Below are positions 44,914 to 58,000 of a stretch of DNA of 64,000 bases, in pieces. Position 1 is the first letter of the stretch, and each line of letters begins with the position of its first letter. The stretch comes from Copromyces sp. CBS 386.78. Its lineage: Eukaryota; Ascomycota; Sordariomycetes; Sordariales; Sordariaceae. The position numbers and the translations under genes are program-made. Below the pieces are notes generated by a model that had not been told where the DNA came from, searched no databases, and saw nothing but the letters and a program-made list of their open reading frames with translations. The stretch is taken from contig MU839146.1 of NCBI GenBank assembly GCA_030685235.1, forward strand, positions 124,001 to 188,000. Reading direction: 5' to 3'.

Positions 44914-45903
44914 TTTTGATGGTCACTGGTCTTGTTTGGTGTTGTGTTGTGATAGCGAGCGAGCTTTCTGGTGGTTGAAATTAATTGCATGTAGTCGTCA
45001 AGCGCAGTATCTAGTCTACTATGAGCACCTTTAAAGAGGGTACATCAACGGATTTATATTTCCCAATGGTTGGGATACAGAAAGAAGCTGTTCATTCCTG
45101 TCCTGTCCACAGCCTAAAGCAGTTGAGCTATGTGGGTTCCCTTATAAGAAGCGGGAACAGCTGGCATTGAATCAATCTGATAAGGCCATTGTTCGGTGGC
45201 TTTCATTGTCTTCCATTGGCTCGTGGCTAAACCAAGGTAGATGGACAGATGGACATCAAGATATGAGCAGTCTAGAATACCTGTAGACTAAGGAGCGGAA
45301 CGTTTCCCGGAGAGCCGGGAACAAAAGAATTGTTCGAACACGAAAGGCGAGGCTGCTCTGGCCCTATCGGGAGATCTCCGCTGCCACAAGACGGAATCAG
45401 CCTGTGGGTTTCTTGAGTGATGGATGGCTCAAGACAAGTATTTCAACGATATGGAGTTGAAGATGGAAGAGACGTCCGGGGTCCAGCAGAGGTTACGTCA
45501 GCAAAGGGGTGGAGTAAGTGATCAACCCTTAACACGTCCAGCGCAAAACGCCACCAAATTGCGATGAGCACATAACTGCATCTTGTCTCCGCCGAACTCC
45601 TCGCTCAATGACATCACCGACTTCTTCTCGCAGCAGTACCAGATCCGCAGCAGCACATGATCGAGACATCTCCCCTTGGACAACAAACTAACACCTTCCT
45701 CTATAAGCCCACTGCATCAGCTCTTTCGAACCCACAGTCAATCGAACTAGACACTCCTTCCCAAGTCCCATCCAACACCACCTACTTACTGGTCAAGACA
45801 CTCGCAACCAAGAAAGACGGTGCCTCAAGCTCGATCGGCCAAGATAAGTGTCTGGTACAGAACTACACATCTTCAACCCCGACGACACCAACAAACATTG
45901 AAA
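44914..45903. other. Divergent spacer between two small unknown genes
   Basis: Holds the two promoters. The last ~300 bases are CA-rich leader. An ORF at 45657-46001 overlaps the next gene in another frame and is not supported. Confidence 0.5.
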
Positions 45904-46320
45904 ATGCCCGAAATCTCCCGCACCTACAACAACCCCCTAGCCTCCCACCAAGCCCGGCACCACCACGACCTGCGCGGCGGCACCGACGACGCCTCTCTTG
46001 AGCCCTCAGGCGGCGAGACCCGCGCCGAGCACCAAGCCAACAAGCCCAAGCACCCCGTGGACGAAGCCTTGCGACCGTCGCATGTCCTTGGTGGAGAGAA
46101 GAACATGGGCGCTCCCGAGGTGTTGGATGTGAAGGGGCAGAAAGAGGGGGGTAACTTGAAGGAGACACTGGATGCCATGGCTACCGAGGAGGAGGGACAC
46201 AACAGGAGTAGGGAGGGGAAGATGAGGAGTGGGCGGTTGCAGGAGGGGTTGAATAACATGAAGGGTGTGGGAGGGTTGGAAGGGAAGAGAAGCGGGTTGG
46301 AGGGGGCAGGAGAACGTTAG
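45904..46320 (+). CDS. Small hydrophilic disordered protein
   Basis: 138 residues starting MPEISRTYNNPLASHQARHH. An in-frame upstream ATG at 45820 would add 28 residues, but the sequence between looks like leader. The protein has no Cys and no Trp and is rich in Gly, Glu, Lys and Arg. It ends in helical GRLQEGLNNMKGVGGLEGKR. The composition is like stress- or LEA-type hydrophilic proteins, and I infer no function beyond that. Confidence 0.6.
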   Translation: MPEISRTYNNPLASHQARHHHDLRGGTDDASLEPSGGETRAEHQANKPKHPVDEALRPSHVLGGEKNMGAPEVLDVKGQKEGGNLKETLDAMATEEEGHNRSREGKMRSGRLQEGLNNMKGVGGLEGKRSGLEGAGER

Positions 46321-48225
46321 AGGTGAGGTGTCTTAAGGAGAGAAAAGGAGAGTAGGTAACAAGATGACATGGGTCTGTGGCTTGTGGAGATGAGGTGTAG
46401 GTAGATTCAATGATGGGAGGCGTTGTCTCTTGACGAAAGGAAGGGGACGGACGGACACACAACCTGCAGTGGCCTTTCATCAAAAAAAATTCATCATTGC
46501 GAAACTCAAACTAGAGCGACCAAAAAAACGACTTGTTTAAGGTGCTTTGATCCATCGATCCCGGCGACAATAAATAAGAAAAAAGCAAAAAGCTCGGCCG
46601 CCCAAACCCGGAGTTGAACTCGAGGCCAGCTGCAGTCCTACGAAACGCACCACGTGGTGTTTTCTGGCTACCAGCACACCTACCACGTCGGCTACTGGGA
46701 GTTGATAAAAGATGCTAAAACTTGGGATTATATGGTTGGTCCCAGTGAAGGTCCTGCCGCCGCCGCTGGAAAGCTGCTTTCGTTAGGTAGTGTCGTCGCC
46801 TGGAGACGAGACTTGAGGACATACATATTCCTTCCTTCCTTCCTTCCTTCCTTCCTTCCCAATATTCCACGTTGCATCCGGCCGTGATTTGGATGATGGT
46901 GTATGTACTAGAGGTACGTAGAGGCTGTACAGCCAGCCAGCCAGCCACCTGTGCAAAACATGGATATCAAAAGGCACATTGAGCAAGGATAGCATTCATC
47001 ATTCTGCTAATTATGAGTACCTAAGAAACTGTCTGGATTATTCAGCTGTTTCTCTTGTTTTCAGCGCGCTTATCTAACGTACCGATGAGACTGCTTGCTT
47101 GCTTGTCTTGTATTTTTTTTATTTCACCTTCATGTTGAAACGGTTTTGGACTCCGAGTCTTTCTGCTTGTCGATATATCGACAATGTCGTTCAGTTCTTA
47201 TCCAATAATTTCTCCCGCCATTACCTTCCATCCGTCACAGTACTAGCGTTCGTCGGCAACCAACGGTCAACGATTCGGTTGGTTGGCTGATTCATCAATT
47301 CCCTCCGATAGGCGGAAATCAAAAGGATCGATGGATCAAGTGAGCAATTCCTCAAGCAAGTCATTTCATTTCATTTTCGTCATTCATCAACTCTGTGCCA
47401 CCCAAAGCACGCGACGTTCAGCTGCGCCTCTTCCACCATTACCATTTAACATTGCCCCTCTCTGTTCGTTCAACCAACCACCATCACTGCCACCAACAAT
47501 TGGCCCGAAGGGGCCGATACCAAAGAACACTGCATCTGCATCTGCTGTGACGTTTGCAGTTCAGCAAAGTGGAGATAGATGCAAGGGGTTCATCTTTTAT
47601 AACGTCGACAAGGGAAGCATGTCATTCAACGGGTTGGTGATACTTAAACTTGGTTCACATCATCAACATGGCGTACAAGATTTTGACATTTGATTATGAT
47701 AAACATGAAATAACTTTGTTGAAAGGTATAAGCAGGACAAGAATCGTAGGGGAATGAATGGGTTAACGCTGCTGTGTGCTTGTCCTTTCTGCAAATATTG
47801 ATTGCTTGCTTGATTGCATCGGCAGACACTAAATAACTCTGCACGTCTCCATTGTCTGTGCAGTATGTAGCGCTCTCGGTCCTTTTCTTGCTTGCCTTGC
47901 CGCTTGTCGCATCTTTCACAGACAAGACCCCATCCCGTGTCTTCTCCTTCATCCGTCATGCAGATACGAAGACCGTTGCTTGCAGTTGTTTTCCCCACAC
48001 GCATATACGTTGAAAGATCCTGAACGCCCATCCGAAAACCCTTGCCATCCCCCAACGCCAGTCATCCACCTTCTTGCTTCTCCATTGTTGGATAGCCATC
48101 ACATTCGCCATTGTTTGTTCATCGATCGATTTGTCTTGAATTGTTCATTGCCGCTTCTCATCTATATCCATCCTCGCGTCGTCGTCTCACATTCCGTGCG
48201 TTTCCTCCTGGTTCAGAACCCAAAC
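46321..48225. other. Convergent spacer, small gene to Rcr gene
   Basis: No supported gene. It includes a (TTCC)n run and, near 46590-46700 on the minus strand, a weak tRNA-like sequence that I did not accept. The rest is unremarkable. Confidence 0.55.
46828..46859 (+). repeat. (TTCC)n microsatellite
   Basis: About eight uninterrupted tetramers. Confidence 0.9.
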
Positions 48226-48841
48226 TTACTGGTACCGACGGGCCTGGTTAGGCGGCGGGCCCTCAGGCGGGGTAAACTGCTCGTCCGGACCTCGGTGGTA
48301 TGCGCTAGCCGGCTGCTGGAGCTGAACACCTTCTTGCTGGTTGGGATAGTACGCGCCGGGGCCGTTCTGCTCCGGCTTGGGGCCATTGCCATTCGGTGCG
48401 TAGTACCCACCTTGGCTACCTGGCGGCGGCTGGGCGGAATACTGAGGAGGAGGCGCGTAGGGGGGAGGGGCGGGAGCCATCCAGCCAGTTCCGTACACGG
48501 GTGCCGCTCCGTGCATGCGACGGCGACGCGAGTTTCTTCGTCTACAAACATGTCATGTTAGGTGATGCTGAGAGCCAAGGTAGGTAGGGAAGACGTACGC
48601 CATAAGGAAGACCGAGAGGAAGACGCAAAGGATGCACACGCCTAGGAGGATCCAGCGGCCGTAGTAGTACCAGGCGGAATAGCAGTAGGGCCTGCCGTAC
48701 GAATCATAGTCACAACGACTGGAGACATGTTTTGTTAGTGATGCTGAAGCATGCTGTTGTGGTGATGCGAAAGCGACGAATGGCTTACCCTCGCTTGGCC
48801 ATCTCGTGGACCTGGTTGGCCATCTCTGCTAGAGGAGCCAT
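48226..48841 (-). CDS. Rcr-type membrane protein with PY motif
   Basis: Three exons on the minus strand (48789-48841, 48599-48718, 48226-48541) give 162 residues. Exon 1 encodes MAPLAEMANQVHEMAKRG. Exon 2 encodes a Tyr/Cys-rich lumenal segment (CDYDSYGRPYCYSAWYYYG) and one transmembrane helix (RWILLGVCILCVFLSVFLMA). Exon 3 starts with an Arg-rich stop-transfer (RRRNSRRRR) and continues with a Pro/Gln/Tyr-rich tail holding PPPY, a PY motif for Rsp5-type WW domains. This is the layout of the yeast Rcr1/Rcr2 family (chitin-deposition control, endosomal sorting of plasma-membrane proteins). Function is inferred from that layout. Introns have GTAAGC and GTACGT donors. Confidence 0.9.
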
Positions 48842-50474
48842 TGCGGGTGGTTGGCGGGAGGTGGATTCGAATGCTAGATTGCGATTTCTCGATATCTTTG
48901 CCGAATATTCGACTTGAATCAGTCGTCGATAGTATCTTTGTTGCGACAACAAAATCGGTTGTCTCTGTCAAATTTGACTGTCAAATTTGAAATGAGGAAA
49001 ACCGAAAGCGAGAGAAAGAGAAGATGGTTTGACAGAACGTTCCTTCCCTGGGGGGGTGACGTTGGATTAAAAGTTCGATGTTCAGGGCGTCGTCAGGGCG
49101 TCGTGGCGGGAGGGCTCAGACAGTCACAGGTTCAAGGGCAGTGACGGGGAAGCTGGGGAAGGATTGACGCTTGTACCCGTAGCGAGACACCACTCCAACG
49201 TTCTAGGCACCTCTAGCACAGCCCGTGAAAAAGCCGGAGGAATGGGTCCGATTTTCCTTGGGGGAAATGAAGACGGACACTTGTTTCTCGTCAATTCCTT
49301 TGTTTGTACCTCTTGGAAAAGACCAGCAGTGGCTGAACTAGCTGGCTGACTGAGCAACATGTTGAATGTTCGATACTGTCAAACAAACACCTCGGTCACC
49401 AACTCAGGCTTCCATCAAATTGGATCTGTCAAGCGAACCCCATGGTGGTTAAAATAGGGGTCACCATGGTCACCAATGGCTCACTCCCCTAGTGAGAACT
49501 TTCACCTGCCAAGCCACCCAACCGAGACTTGGACGATAAAACTCGGCCGATCCCACGTCGTGATCTCGGACACAAGACTCACTGCAGCGGCATGTGGTTG
49601 TGGTTGCCATATGGTTGCGATATTAGCCGTACCATTGCCGTCTTTGCCTCCTCATTGCTTTGCTGCGCCTATCCATTACATATCGTTGATATCGGAAAGT
49701 GTTACCCAATCAAGGTACTGTAACCCAATTCCTTTTTCGTGAGAGAGAGGGGAGTATTGGAATGATGATGACCTCCCACCGACTGTGACTGTCTGTCTGC
49801 CTGTGGCAAAGTCCGTGACATGATAGTAGACTGAATGTCCTTTGTTGGCATCGTTGGTAAAAGTGAGCAAGATACCCAAATGGGAACTTGGCAGATTGCA
49901 GTGGACAGTCGAGTGGAGGTGAGAACATCAAACTCAACGTTGTTGCTCCTGTCCACGGTGCCTGGGTGCTTCGGTGCGACAGATCGAATTGCGCATAAAC
50001 CGATCGTCCATCAATTTTGAGAGAGGCCGCCCGTACGCCAAGTCCCTTGCAGTTGCGCAGATAACGTAGACGGTGAGTGGCATGACAGGCTTATAAGTGA
50101 TGTTTCATTGCGATGATGCAAAAGGGAGGAATTGCACAACATCATTTGTTCGCTTTGAGGCACGACCTTGCCAAGATTGCCAAGCAATTTGCAGCACAAA
50201 CTCCATGCTTTGGCATTGGCAGCTGGTGACGGCCCGCAGGCCCAAACCTTGCCGGCTCGACCACGTCTCTGGGCGCGCACCGACCGCAGTGACCACACGC
50301 TCCCAAGCAGCCCGCCCAGCGCACTCGCCCAAAAGGCCACCAGCTGGCTTAGTCAGCACGTGACAGACTTTAGCCCCATTCCGTTTTCCCCTCCCACACA
50401 AATTTTGAGGAACGACTCTGAAAATTATCAAGTCCCGAACGTACGCATCGTCGTGATCTTGCCATCCAGACAAA
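48842..50474. promoter_or_regulatory. Divergent spacer, Rcr gene / uS9
   Basis: Holds both promoters. No gene is supported. Three short blocks of CCATGGT-type sequence occur at 49438-49478. The ~70 bases before the uS9 start are AT-rich, then C-rich. Confidence 0.5.
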
Positions 50475-51219
50475 ATGGCTACGCAAGCGGTCCAGGTTTT
50501 CGGCAAGAAGAAGAACGCCACGGGTATGTCGAGATATTGCACTTTGGCAAATCCTGGCCATTTCCGAGAGAGCGACAATTTGCTGACCGGTGCACGTCTT
50601 TGCGACAAATGTAGCGGTCGCCCGCTGTGTGCAGGGCAAGGGCCTCATCAAGGTCAACGGTGTTCCCCTTAAGCTCTACGCCCCCGAGATCCTCCGGGCC
50701 AAGCTCTACGAGCCCATCCTTCTCCTCGGTGTCGATAAGTTCGCCGAGGTCGACATCCGCCTCAAGGTCTCCGGTGGTGGTCACGTCTCCCAGGTCTATG
50801 CCGTCCGTCAGGCTGTAAGTTTGGGAAATCTGCGAGTCCGGAGAATCGTTTGCGACAACAGACATGCTGACCAAGTTGTGTTTTTTTTACAGATTGCCAA
50901 GGCCATTGTCAGTATTCCCCAACGATTTTCGATCCCCCTTTTCCCCGACCGATAAAACACTTTGCCGAATTCCATGACGCGATGCACACACGAACATACG
51001 GAGAAACGAAGACGAAGAGAAAAACTAACCAGGGCATTTTTGGTGGATTTACAGGTTGCCTACTACGCCAAGTACGTCGATGAGCACTCCAAGAACACCT
51101 TGAAGACCGCTCTCATCCAGTTCGACCGCACTCTTCTCGTCGCCGATCCCCGTCGTTGCGAGCCCAAGAAGTTCGGTGGTAAGGGTGCCCGCTCTCGCTT
51201 CCAGAAGTCCTACCGTTAA
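50475..51219 (+). CDS. rps16: 40S ribosomal protein uS9 (RPS16)
   Basis: Four exons (50475-50523, 50615-50814, 50893-50907, 51055-51219) give 142 residues. The third is a 15-base microexon encoding IAKAI, needed to rebuild the conserved [18 protein letters not shown]. uS9 lies in the small-subunit head, and its C-terminal Lys/Arg tail (FQKSYR) reaches the P-site tRNA; this tail is intact. Intron 1 has a GCTGAC branch point and TAG acceptor, intron 2 a T-rich tract before CAG, intron 3 an ACTAAC branch point with a less usual GTCAGT donor. Confidence 0.97.
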
Positions 51220-52630
51220 AGGGGGCTACTTGGAGACGAGGATGGTGTTTGGATGGTTGTGGTTGTACGCTGGCTGCTTTTGTTGGCGGACATCATGATG
51301 CGTGGACACGGCGGACGGCGTTCTTCGGCATTGCATTGATCAAGAGAGACAAACCCGAGTCAAGTTTCCTTCCGGACGACCACGATATATGGGCTTGTGC
51401 TGGCTTTGTTTGCTGAGGGAGGAAATTATCAGCAACAAAAACACGTCGCGGCCGTGTGTGTTGCCGCATCTCGGCCAGAGATAGAAGGGAATGCAAAAGA
51501 CTTGGGTCCTTTCTTCTGTTTTTCCTGCAGACCTTCCAAAAAGCGAAAGAGATACCACACATCTATTGCACTACACAACAGGTCCGAAATTTCTGGTTCA
51601 TTGATCAATCATTGCGCGATACGACAATACATGACGACCGGTTCAGCAACATCACATAGAGAGAAAGCTCAAAGGGTAGAACTTTGGAGCGATCGAACCT
51701 CCAGCACACCACACAAAAAAAGAAGGATCAAGCCATTTCACGTTCCTCAGCGATGCCTGCGTTTGTGCCGTTATGCGATTGTGACCGGAGGCAGCAGGCG
51801 AGCGAGTGCTTTGCCGATAAGTCGCGGTCAGTCTCGGTGATGATGTCACTGATGCTAACGATATAGAGTCAAGACGAGCGACCAGCCGAGCCTGGCAACA
51901 ACATGGGGACCAAGGAGGCTAGGAGGACTCGGAGACAACATTTCATGTCTCTTTCTCATGGTCAGCATCTCCGGTCAGTGCCGTAGGAACGTCCCTGGTC
52001 TTCCAGCTGGGTGCCGCGACATTAGTGACAATGATGTAGCCGGCCTGTGATATTGGTGGCAGTTGGGCACACCTCCGCGGAGGTCAGCTGCCCTTTGCTT
52101 CAGCCCTATGATCATCGTGATAAACCCCCGAACCACCTACCTACTGCGCATCTTGTAGCCTTCCTTGCCAGAGGTGACTGAACAACGGGGATATCATGCC
52201 GAGCAACCTAGTGATGTTGGTGGTTCCCAATCCATCAAGTGAGTGAACGAACTCAAAAGAACAACAACCCATACAGCAGACAATGATCTGTTTAGTTCTA
52301 ACTGACAAGCGAGCAAGAGGACGGGACAAGATTATGACACTCTCTCTCTGTCTGATTCACATGGTGTTACCTACCTACACTACCTACCTATACTACACCC
52401 TCACTCCCGTCAAATTCACAGCACGGTGCAAACTCAAACTCAAACTCAGCCCAGGGCAGCTCCTTTACTTACTTTACACAGTATTCTAATGTATCACCAG
52501 GGCACCATCTCGTTGGCTGCACTTACACTAACTAACTACACCAATCTCTTGGAAAGAATGGAATTTCCCACAAATCAATCCTCTTCTAAGGTAATGACAA
52601 CAATTGACTAGGTATGGCTGGCTACCCTTC

Positions 52631-52662
<32 letters not shown>

Positions 52663-54332
52663 GGAGAAATTCATATTGACACACCGATCGAGAGTATAGG
52701 TAGTTGGTGTTTGAGGAAACCGGCACAATCCCCCCCCCCAGGCCCCAACCCCCCTCCTCCTCTCCCAAAATCCATTCATTCAGCATCCATCATCCCATCG
52801 CATCCCGGCCGGCGCAGGTAGTTTTAGAATTTGGAATTTGGGAACCGGCCGGACATGCGTGGCAGCGTGGCAGGCACGGACCACTGCACCCTACCCTGGA
52901 CCCCCTCGCAAGTCGCAAGTTCGCAAGTCCGCAACTGACACGACTCCCGTCCATCGCTTTATTGACGTGGGACGGTCTGATTGGCTGGCTGGAGGGGGCT
53001 GCCCTGCGATTCGATTAGGTTGGATACTTGCCCGGATGGGGGGGAATGATTCAATTAGGTTGAGGAGAATGGATGGCCCTGCGCCTGCACCTGCACCCAG
53101 GGAAAAAGATGGATGGATGGGATGGGATGAATGAATGAATGAACAAGGAGTGCTTGCTAGAAAAGATAAGTATATACAAGGGGGTTGTTTCCTCTTCTCT
53201 TCTTTGCTCTTTTTCTCTTTCTTTTTCTTTTCATCAGACTTTTTGGTGTTTTTTTTGAGTGGATTTGTTCGGTCCGTCGAGGCCCTGCCCGGCTGCTGCC
53301 CCAATCAATCAATCCTACCCACAGAACAACACACCCGACCTGGCTCACCTCTCTCTTCACCGGGCTTACCTTCGCCGTTCACCGAGAATTGTTGTCGGTC
53401 TTTGCGCATACGGATGGATGGAATGAGTATTCTTGCTTTTGTCACGGCGTCTTTCTCATCATACACTACACTTTCAAGCATCATCACATTTTGCTTCTCA
53501 ATCTCGCTCGCCAATCATCACAGTCGTTGCCATTATCTCCTTGCCATTCATTCCCTTCCATGTCCTTACATGATGCGATCGCTCGCTCGCTCAAAGTTGG
53601 CTACAAGAAAAGAAGTGGGAAAAAGGCAAAAAGTTACAAGGTTAACCTAACCAAAAGCTTCCCGTCTTTCATCTTACTATCATCTCTTCCTACTCGTTCA
53701 CAGCCCCGAGGTATCCAAAACAAGCCAAAGACAACATGAAAGCCAACTAAGAACCAAGAACGAAACTCGAACAACACCCTTTCCCAACCCTTTCCAAACC
53801 TTGGTTTCCATCCGTCATCTGAGTTGGCGAGTGCCATTTCCATTCTAAATCGTTTTTTCCATCCATCGATATCTCCTGTCTGTCATACCGACCGAGACCG
53901 ACCGACCGACGTAAACGACACCGGCCCGTGACAATCTCCTCAACCAACGTATAACAACAGTACCGCGAACTGCCGAACTGTCGAACGAACACAAAACCCG
54001 AGCCGATACGATACGCTTCGTCGTTGCCGACCGAACATACCGAACGATACTTTTGTTTTCCGTGGCCGTCGAAGAGAACCGTCGTTCGTTCCAAGAAAGG
54101 AAGGAGAAAAAAAATAATCAAGTAAAAAAAAAAACGGGAAGACCCGGGAAGATTGATGCTTCTGAACGGACGGACTGTTGAACCTGAGCCAGCAACAACC
54201 ACCGGGCGGAGACTGGATCAAGAACCAAAAACGCGGGGTATACCACAACAAGACCAAAAAAAAATCAGATCCCTCAGCTCAACCGGAACGCAACACAACG
54301 AAACCGACCACCACTCCCCCCAAGCTCCAAGC
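51220..54332. other. Convergent 3.1 kb spacer, uS9 to ARL8
   Basis: Frames up to 184 codons occur but have no motifs and cross pyrimidine tracts. The stretch has TACCTACC motifs (52133, 52367-52392), an 11-unit CAA repeat, GGATG/GAATG repeats at 53106-53142, T/C tracts at 53185-53265 and CCGAC repeats at 53886-53910. No gene is supported. Confidence 0.5.
52630..52662 (+). repeat. (CAA)11 microsatellite
   Basis: Eleven uninterrupted CAA triplets outside any gene I support. Confidence 0.95.
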
Positions 54333-55086
54333 TCATTTCCCAGCAAACCTCATCAACCACTGCAACACCGCATCAAGGTTCATCTCCTCCTTGGCCGAAA
54401 TCCCATAACAGCTGACCTCTCTTCCCGCAATACTCTTGAGATCCATGGCATCAATCAGCTCATCGACGCTCAACCGTTCGGGCAAATCGGATTTGTTTCC
54501 CAGCACCAGCAGCGGAATGCCCTGGAGAGTGTCGTTTCGCATGAGGGAGTGCAGTTCGTCCTTGGCCTGCGGGAGAAGACGAGGGTCGGCGATGTCGACG
54601 ATAAAGACGATCGCGTTGACGCCCCGGCAGTAGCGCTCCCACATTTGCCGAAAGCGCGGCTGGCCGCCGAGATCCCAACATTTGAGGGTGACGTGCCCGC
54701 GCTGGACACGCTTGAGGTTGAAGCCTACTGTTGGGATGGAGCTGTGATTTGGGGTTAGAGAGGGAATTGGTGGGACAAGAGGACAAGAAAGAGGTGGCTT
54801 ACTCAAGGGTGAATTCTCCGCCCTGGAAATGTGGTCAGCAAAAATGTTCAGTGATGGATGGATGGCGTTGGCGGCGACTCACCGAAATAACCCTCAGCAG
54901 TGACGTCTTTCCTGCGTTCTGCAAGCCGATCATGGTCACATCCATCTCTGTCGCCCTGTTGTTGTATCTGACATGTGAGCAATCGATATGCAGCAGACAA
55001 GACATAGTGGTAAACCAGACTCCCATCACTACTCACCAGAAGGTTCTGAGCAACCAGTCGTAGACTTTCTTGAATAGCCCGGCCAT
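54333..55086 (-). CDS. arl8: ARL8 family small GTPase
   Basis: Four exons on the minus strand (55037-55086, 54883-54955, 54803-54822, 54333-54741) give 183 residues. ARL8 proteins link lysosomes/vacuoles and vesicles to effectors and motors. The N-terminus is an amphipathic helix (MAGLFKKVYDWLLRTFW) rather than a myristoylated Gly2, as usual for ARL8. The P-loop is GLQNAGKT; switch I is SIPTVGFN; switch II WDLGGQPRFRQMWERYCRGV; the guanine motifs are NKSD and SAKE. Exon 3 is a 20-base microexon (GGEFTL plus two bases of Asp). For exon 2 the nearest CAG would create a stop codon. The next one (CAACAACAG) gives the conserved FWATEMDVTMIG, so I chose it. Confidence 0.95.
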
Positions 55087-58000
55087 GGTGGGTAGGTGGG
55101 TGGTTGATGTGAGGTAATGTGATGACGGTAGTAGGTAGATGAGCAGCAGGACGAGAAGAACGAATGAAATCGTCGGGATCCAAACGAGTTATAGACAATG
55201 GGCGTAGGCGTGGACTGGACTGGTCAACAGATAGGTGTATGTATGGTCCGGATATTGATAGCAGCAGTAGCGCACGCAGAGCGGCAGGTAGGTCTCAGTA
55301 GTCGGGATAATACTTGTGCAGGCACCACAGACGATATAACAGGTACAGGACGACACACAAAAAGGCAGATAAGTGAGAAAAGAAATAAAAGTAGAATGTC
55401 TCGTATGACTCTGGCACACACACCCGTCCGCGGGCTGGCAATCTCACAACGAGGTGGGAGATGCAGTTCTTGTGCGATATGGGATATGATGGGGTGGTTG
55501 AGGATAGTCGTCCGTCCGAAGCCGACGCGGGGCTGTTCTGTCTGTCTGTCTGTCTGCTACTAGAATGCTGCGCGCGTGTGTGAGAGTGACTGAGTGAGTG
55601 ACTTGTGTGTGAGCGACCGGGATTCCGTACGGGCCGCCGCTCGCCAAGGTTGAGATGATGATGAATGGCCTCTCTTCTGGACTGGAGGAATGGTGGTCCG
55701 TGCCTCGAGCGGTGATGATTGACGACGACGGAAGGATGTACTGTGTAGTACACAGATTAGAGCGGCTAAGACTCGGGTTTCATTCGTTTCCCTCCCAGGG
55801 CAAGTAGTAAAGCCGGGGTTGTTGACCGTGATTAGACTGCAAGCGTGCGAAGGCAGATATCGACGAGCGAGGGTGGTGGAGGTAGCAGGTGTAAGGAAGA
55901 GGGAAGACAGACTGGAGCAGAGTCGCGAACTGGAACTGAAATGGGAACTGTGTGATACCCGCCCGTGATCACGGACGAGAGCGTCTGTAAAAGAGGGACC
56001 GGAAAGAGCAGAAGCAGGGCATCCAAAGTATCAATGCTAGGGTCTCAAGAGACTAGCTCGCTGGGGGGAGACCAGACTGGGGTTGACGGCGGCAGAGGCG
56101 GAGGCGGCAGCAGACTGAACTTGAAGGTCGCACGAGGAAGAGGTCAAGTCTTGGACAAGACAAAGGTGAAGAGTCAGGTAGTGTAGTATCGGCGGCCTTG
56201 GTTTTGAGGTAGGATGACCGGATGGCGGATGGGAAAGGTGTATCAACCCAGTTGGATCGAACTGCTGCGTGCCCTGAGGTTGCCGCTGTGGGATGCTGGC
56301 TGTCTGATGCTTGATGCTGGGATGAGATGGGATGGCAGATGGCAGATGCTGCTGGGTTGCTGCAGGGACTGTTGAGTGCTGCTGCTTGAGTGCTGCTGCT
56401 TTTGTGCGCAATCAACGGGACCAGTAGGTAGATCAGTCAACGGGCAGAAAAACAGTCTTGTAAAGTTGCCCCCGGGTATGTTCCAGGCCGATCCGATCTG
56501 GATTGATTCTCTTGTGACTAAAAGACCCTCCGCTTGCCGGATGTTGAATGAGTGAGGATAGTACTGACTTGTACCACGGACACTGATATGAGGCCGAGAT
56601 GTCAAAGTCAAGTTTGTGGAAACATTGGAGACTTTTGAAGACTCATTAAAGCAGCAGTCGCAGACCTGGAAAGAGCCTACCCGTAGTAGGGAATGGAACA
56701 AGAAGGTGTTATCGATGCAGTTGTAGAGGCCACCAACGGACTCAACAGCGGGGTAGTTGCATTCTTCTGATTGGTTCGTTGTGCTTCTTGAGTTCCCCAC
56801 GCTCCAAGGCCAATGATGGAGTTGGAGATTTGAGATCATCATCAAGTGGAAGGAAGGAACGGTCAAGGACAAGGCGACCTCAATATTGCTAAGGAAGGAA
56901 GATTCTCCTGCAGTGCAATGCTGCAGTGCCATCATGACTCGAACTGCTTCCCGTTCATCAACTGAAGGCCATGGTGAAACCCGAGCAGCTCGTGTTGTTT
57001 TATTCTAGAGGCCAAGAGACAGGGCCACTTTTGCCTCGGGTTTAAGAAGCCCATGCATGTTTTGGATGGAAGCTCCAGTCCGCTCCGCGATACTTTTGCT
57101 GCAGAGAGAGATGCTGACAACCACCACCACCACCATCACTAGGCACAACTCGAGGCTCTCTCCCGGCTCATCATCGACCAATGCCATAACCCGCCAGTCA
57201 GTTTGACTGACTTGAATGGACGACGGCCACTCCCTCTTCACAAACTGACACAGACCGTGATAGGGCCGGCCATGAGCATCTTTTTTGCTGATGATAATTA
57301 CCGAAACGACTCAAAAAGTGTCCAAATTCCACTTGTCATTCGGCCGGGAGGAGGACGAACTGGGAAGAGGCTGGAGTGGTCTGAGTGGAAAAGCCATGAG
57401 GTTACTACTAGGCCTCGATAAACGGCCGCCATATGGCCTAATGCAATCTACTGCAACTGAGCGACGGGAAGAACGGGATTCGACCAGAAAAGCAAACTTT
57501 GGGCCGTTGGAAGAAGCCAACAAGGTTTTGAAGAAAGGCTGACATGACTTTTACTTTTCAACTCGAGGTCTCTTCTACCAATCAAGAGTCCCCTGCTATG
57601 GAGACTCGACGACACGGATGGACGACAATTCCAGGACAACACTTGCACTTCAACGGCGTGCAAAGGGTCTGGGCTGATATCAACAAAGTGAACCACCTGC
57701 TGTGCACAATAATCTTGACATGTCCGGGATGGAACATTTTGAGGTTGCACTGCGTGCCCGTTGAAAAAGTGCCACTTGGATTGAATCCTGTGTCATCATC
57801 TTGTGCCTTCCACTTTGTGTGCCTTCTCAGCCATTCCACCCATCTGCGGGTGGCCCGTGAGCTCTCTCACTGCACTCTGCAGGCACCGAGCACTTCACTG
57901 GCCATCAGAACCCTGCTGGTACTTCCTCCTCCGGCTTAGCGCCATCCAAGACAAAATGAACCTAACGGAAAGGATGGAACTGTGGGGCAACAATCCGATA

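Noticed and set aside
46590..46705. Possible tRNA on the minus strand (AGTTCAACTCC B-box-like, GCCAG/CTGGC stem, T run downstream)
   Set aside because: T stem is mispaired, no U33 or normal anticodon loop, and acceptor strands do not match; at most a decayed relic.
56243..56935. 230-codon minus-strand frame in the ARL8/RPA135 spacer
   Set aside because: No motifs, poor codon bias, low-complexity Gln/Ser end.
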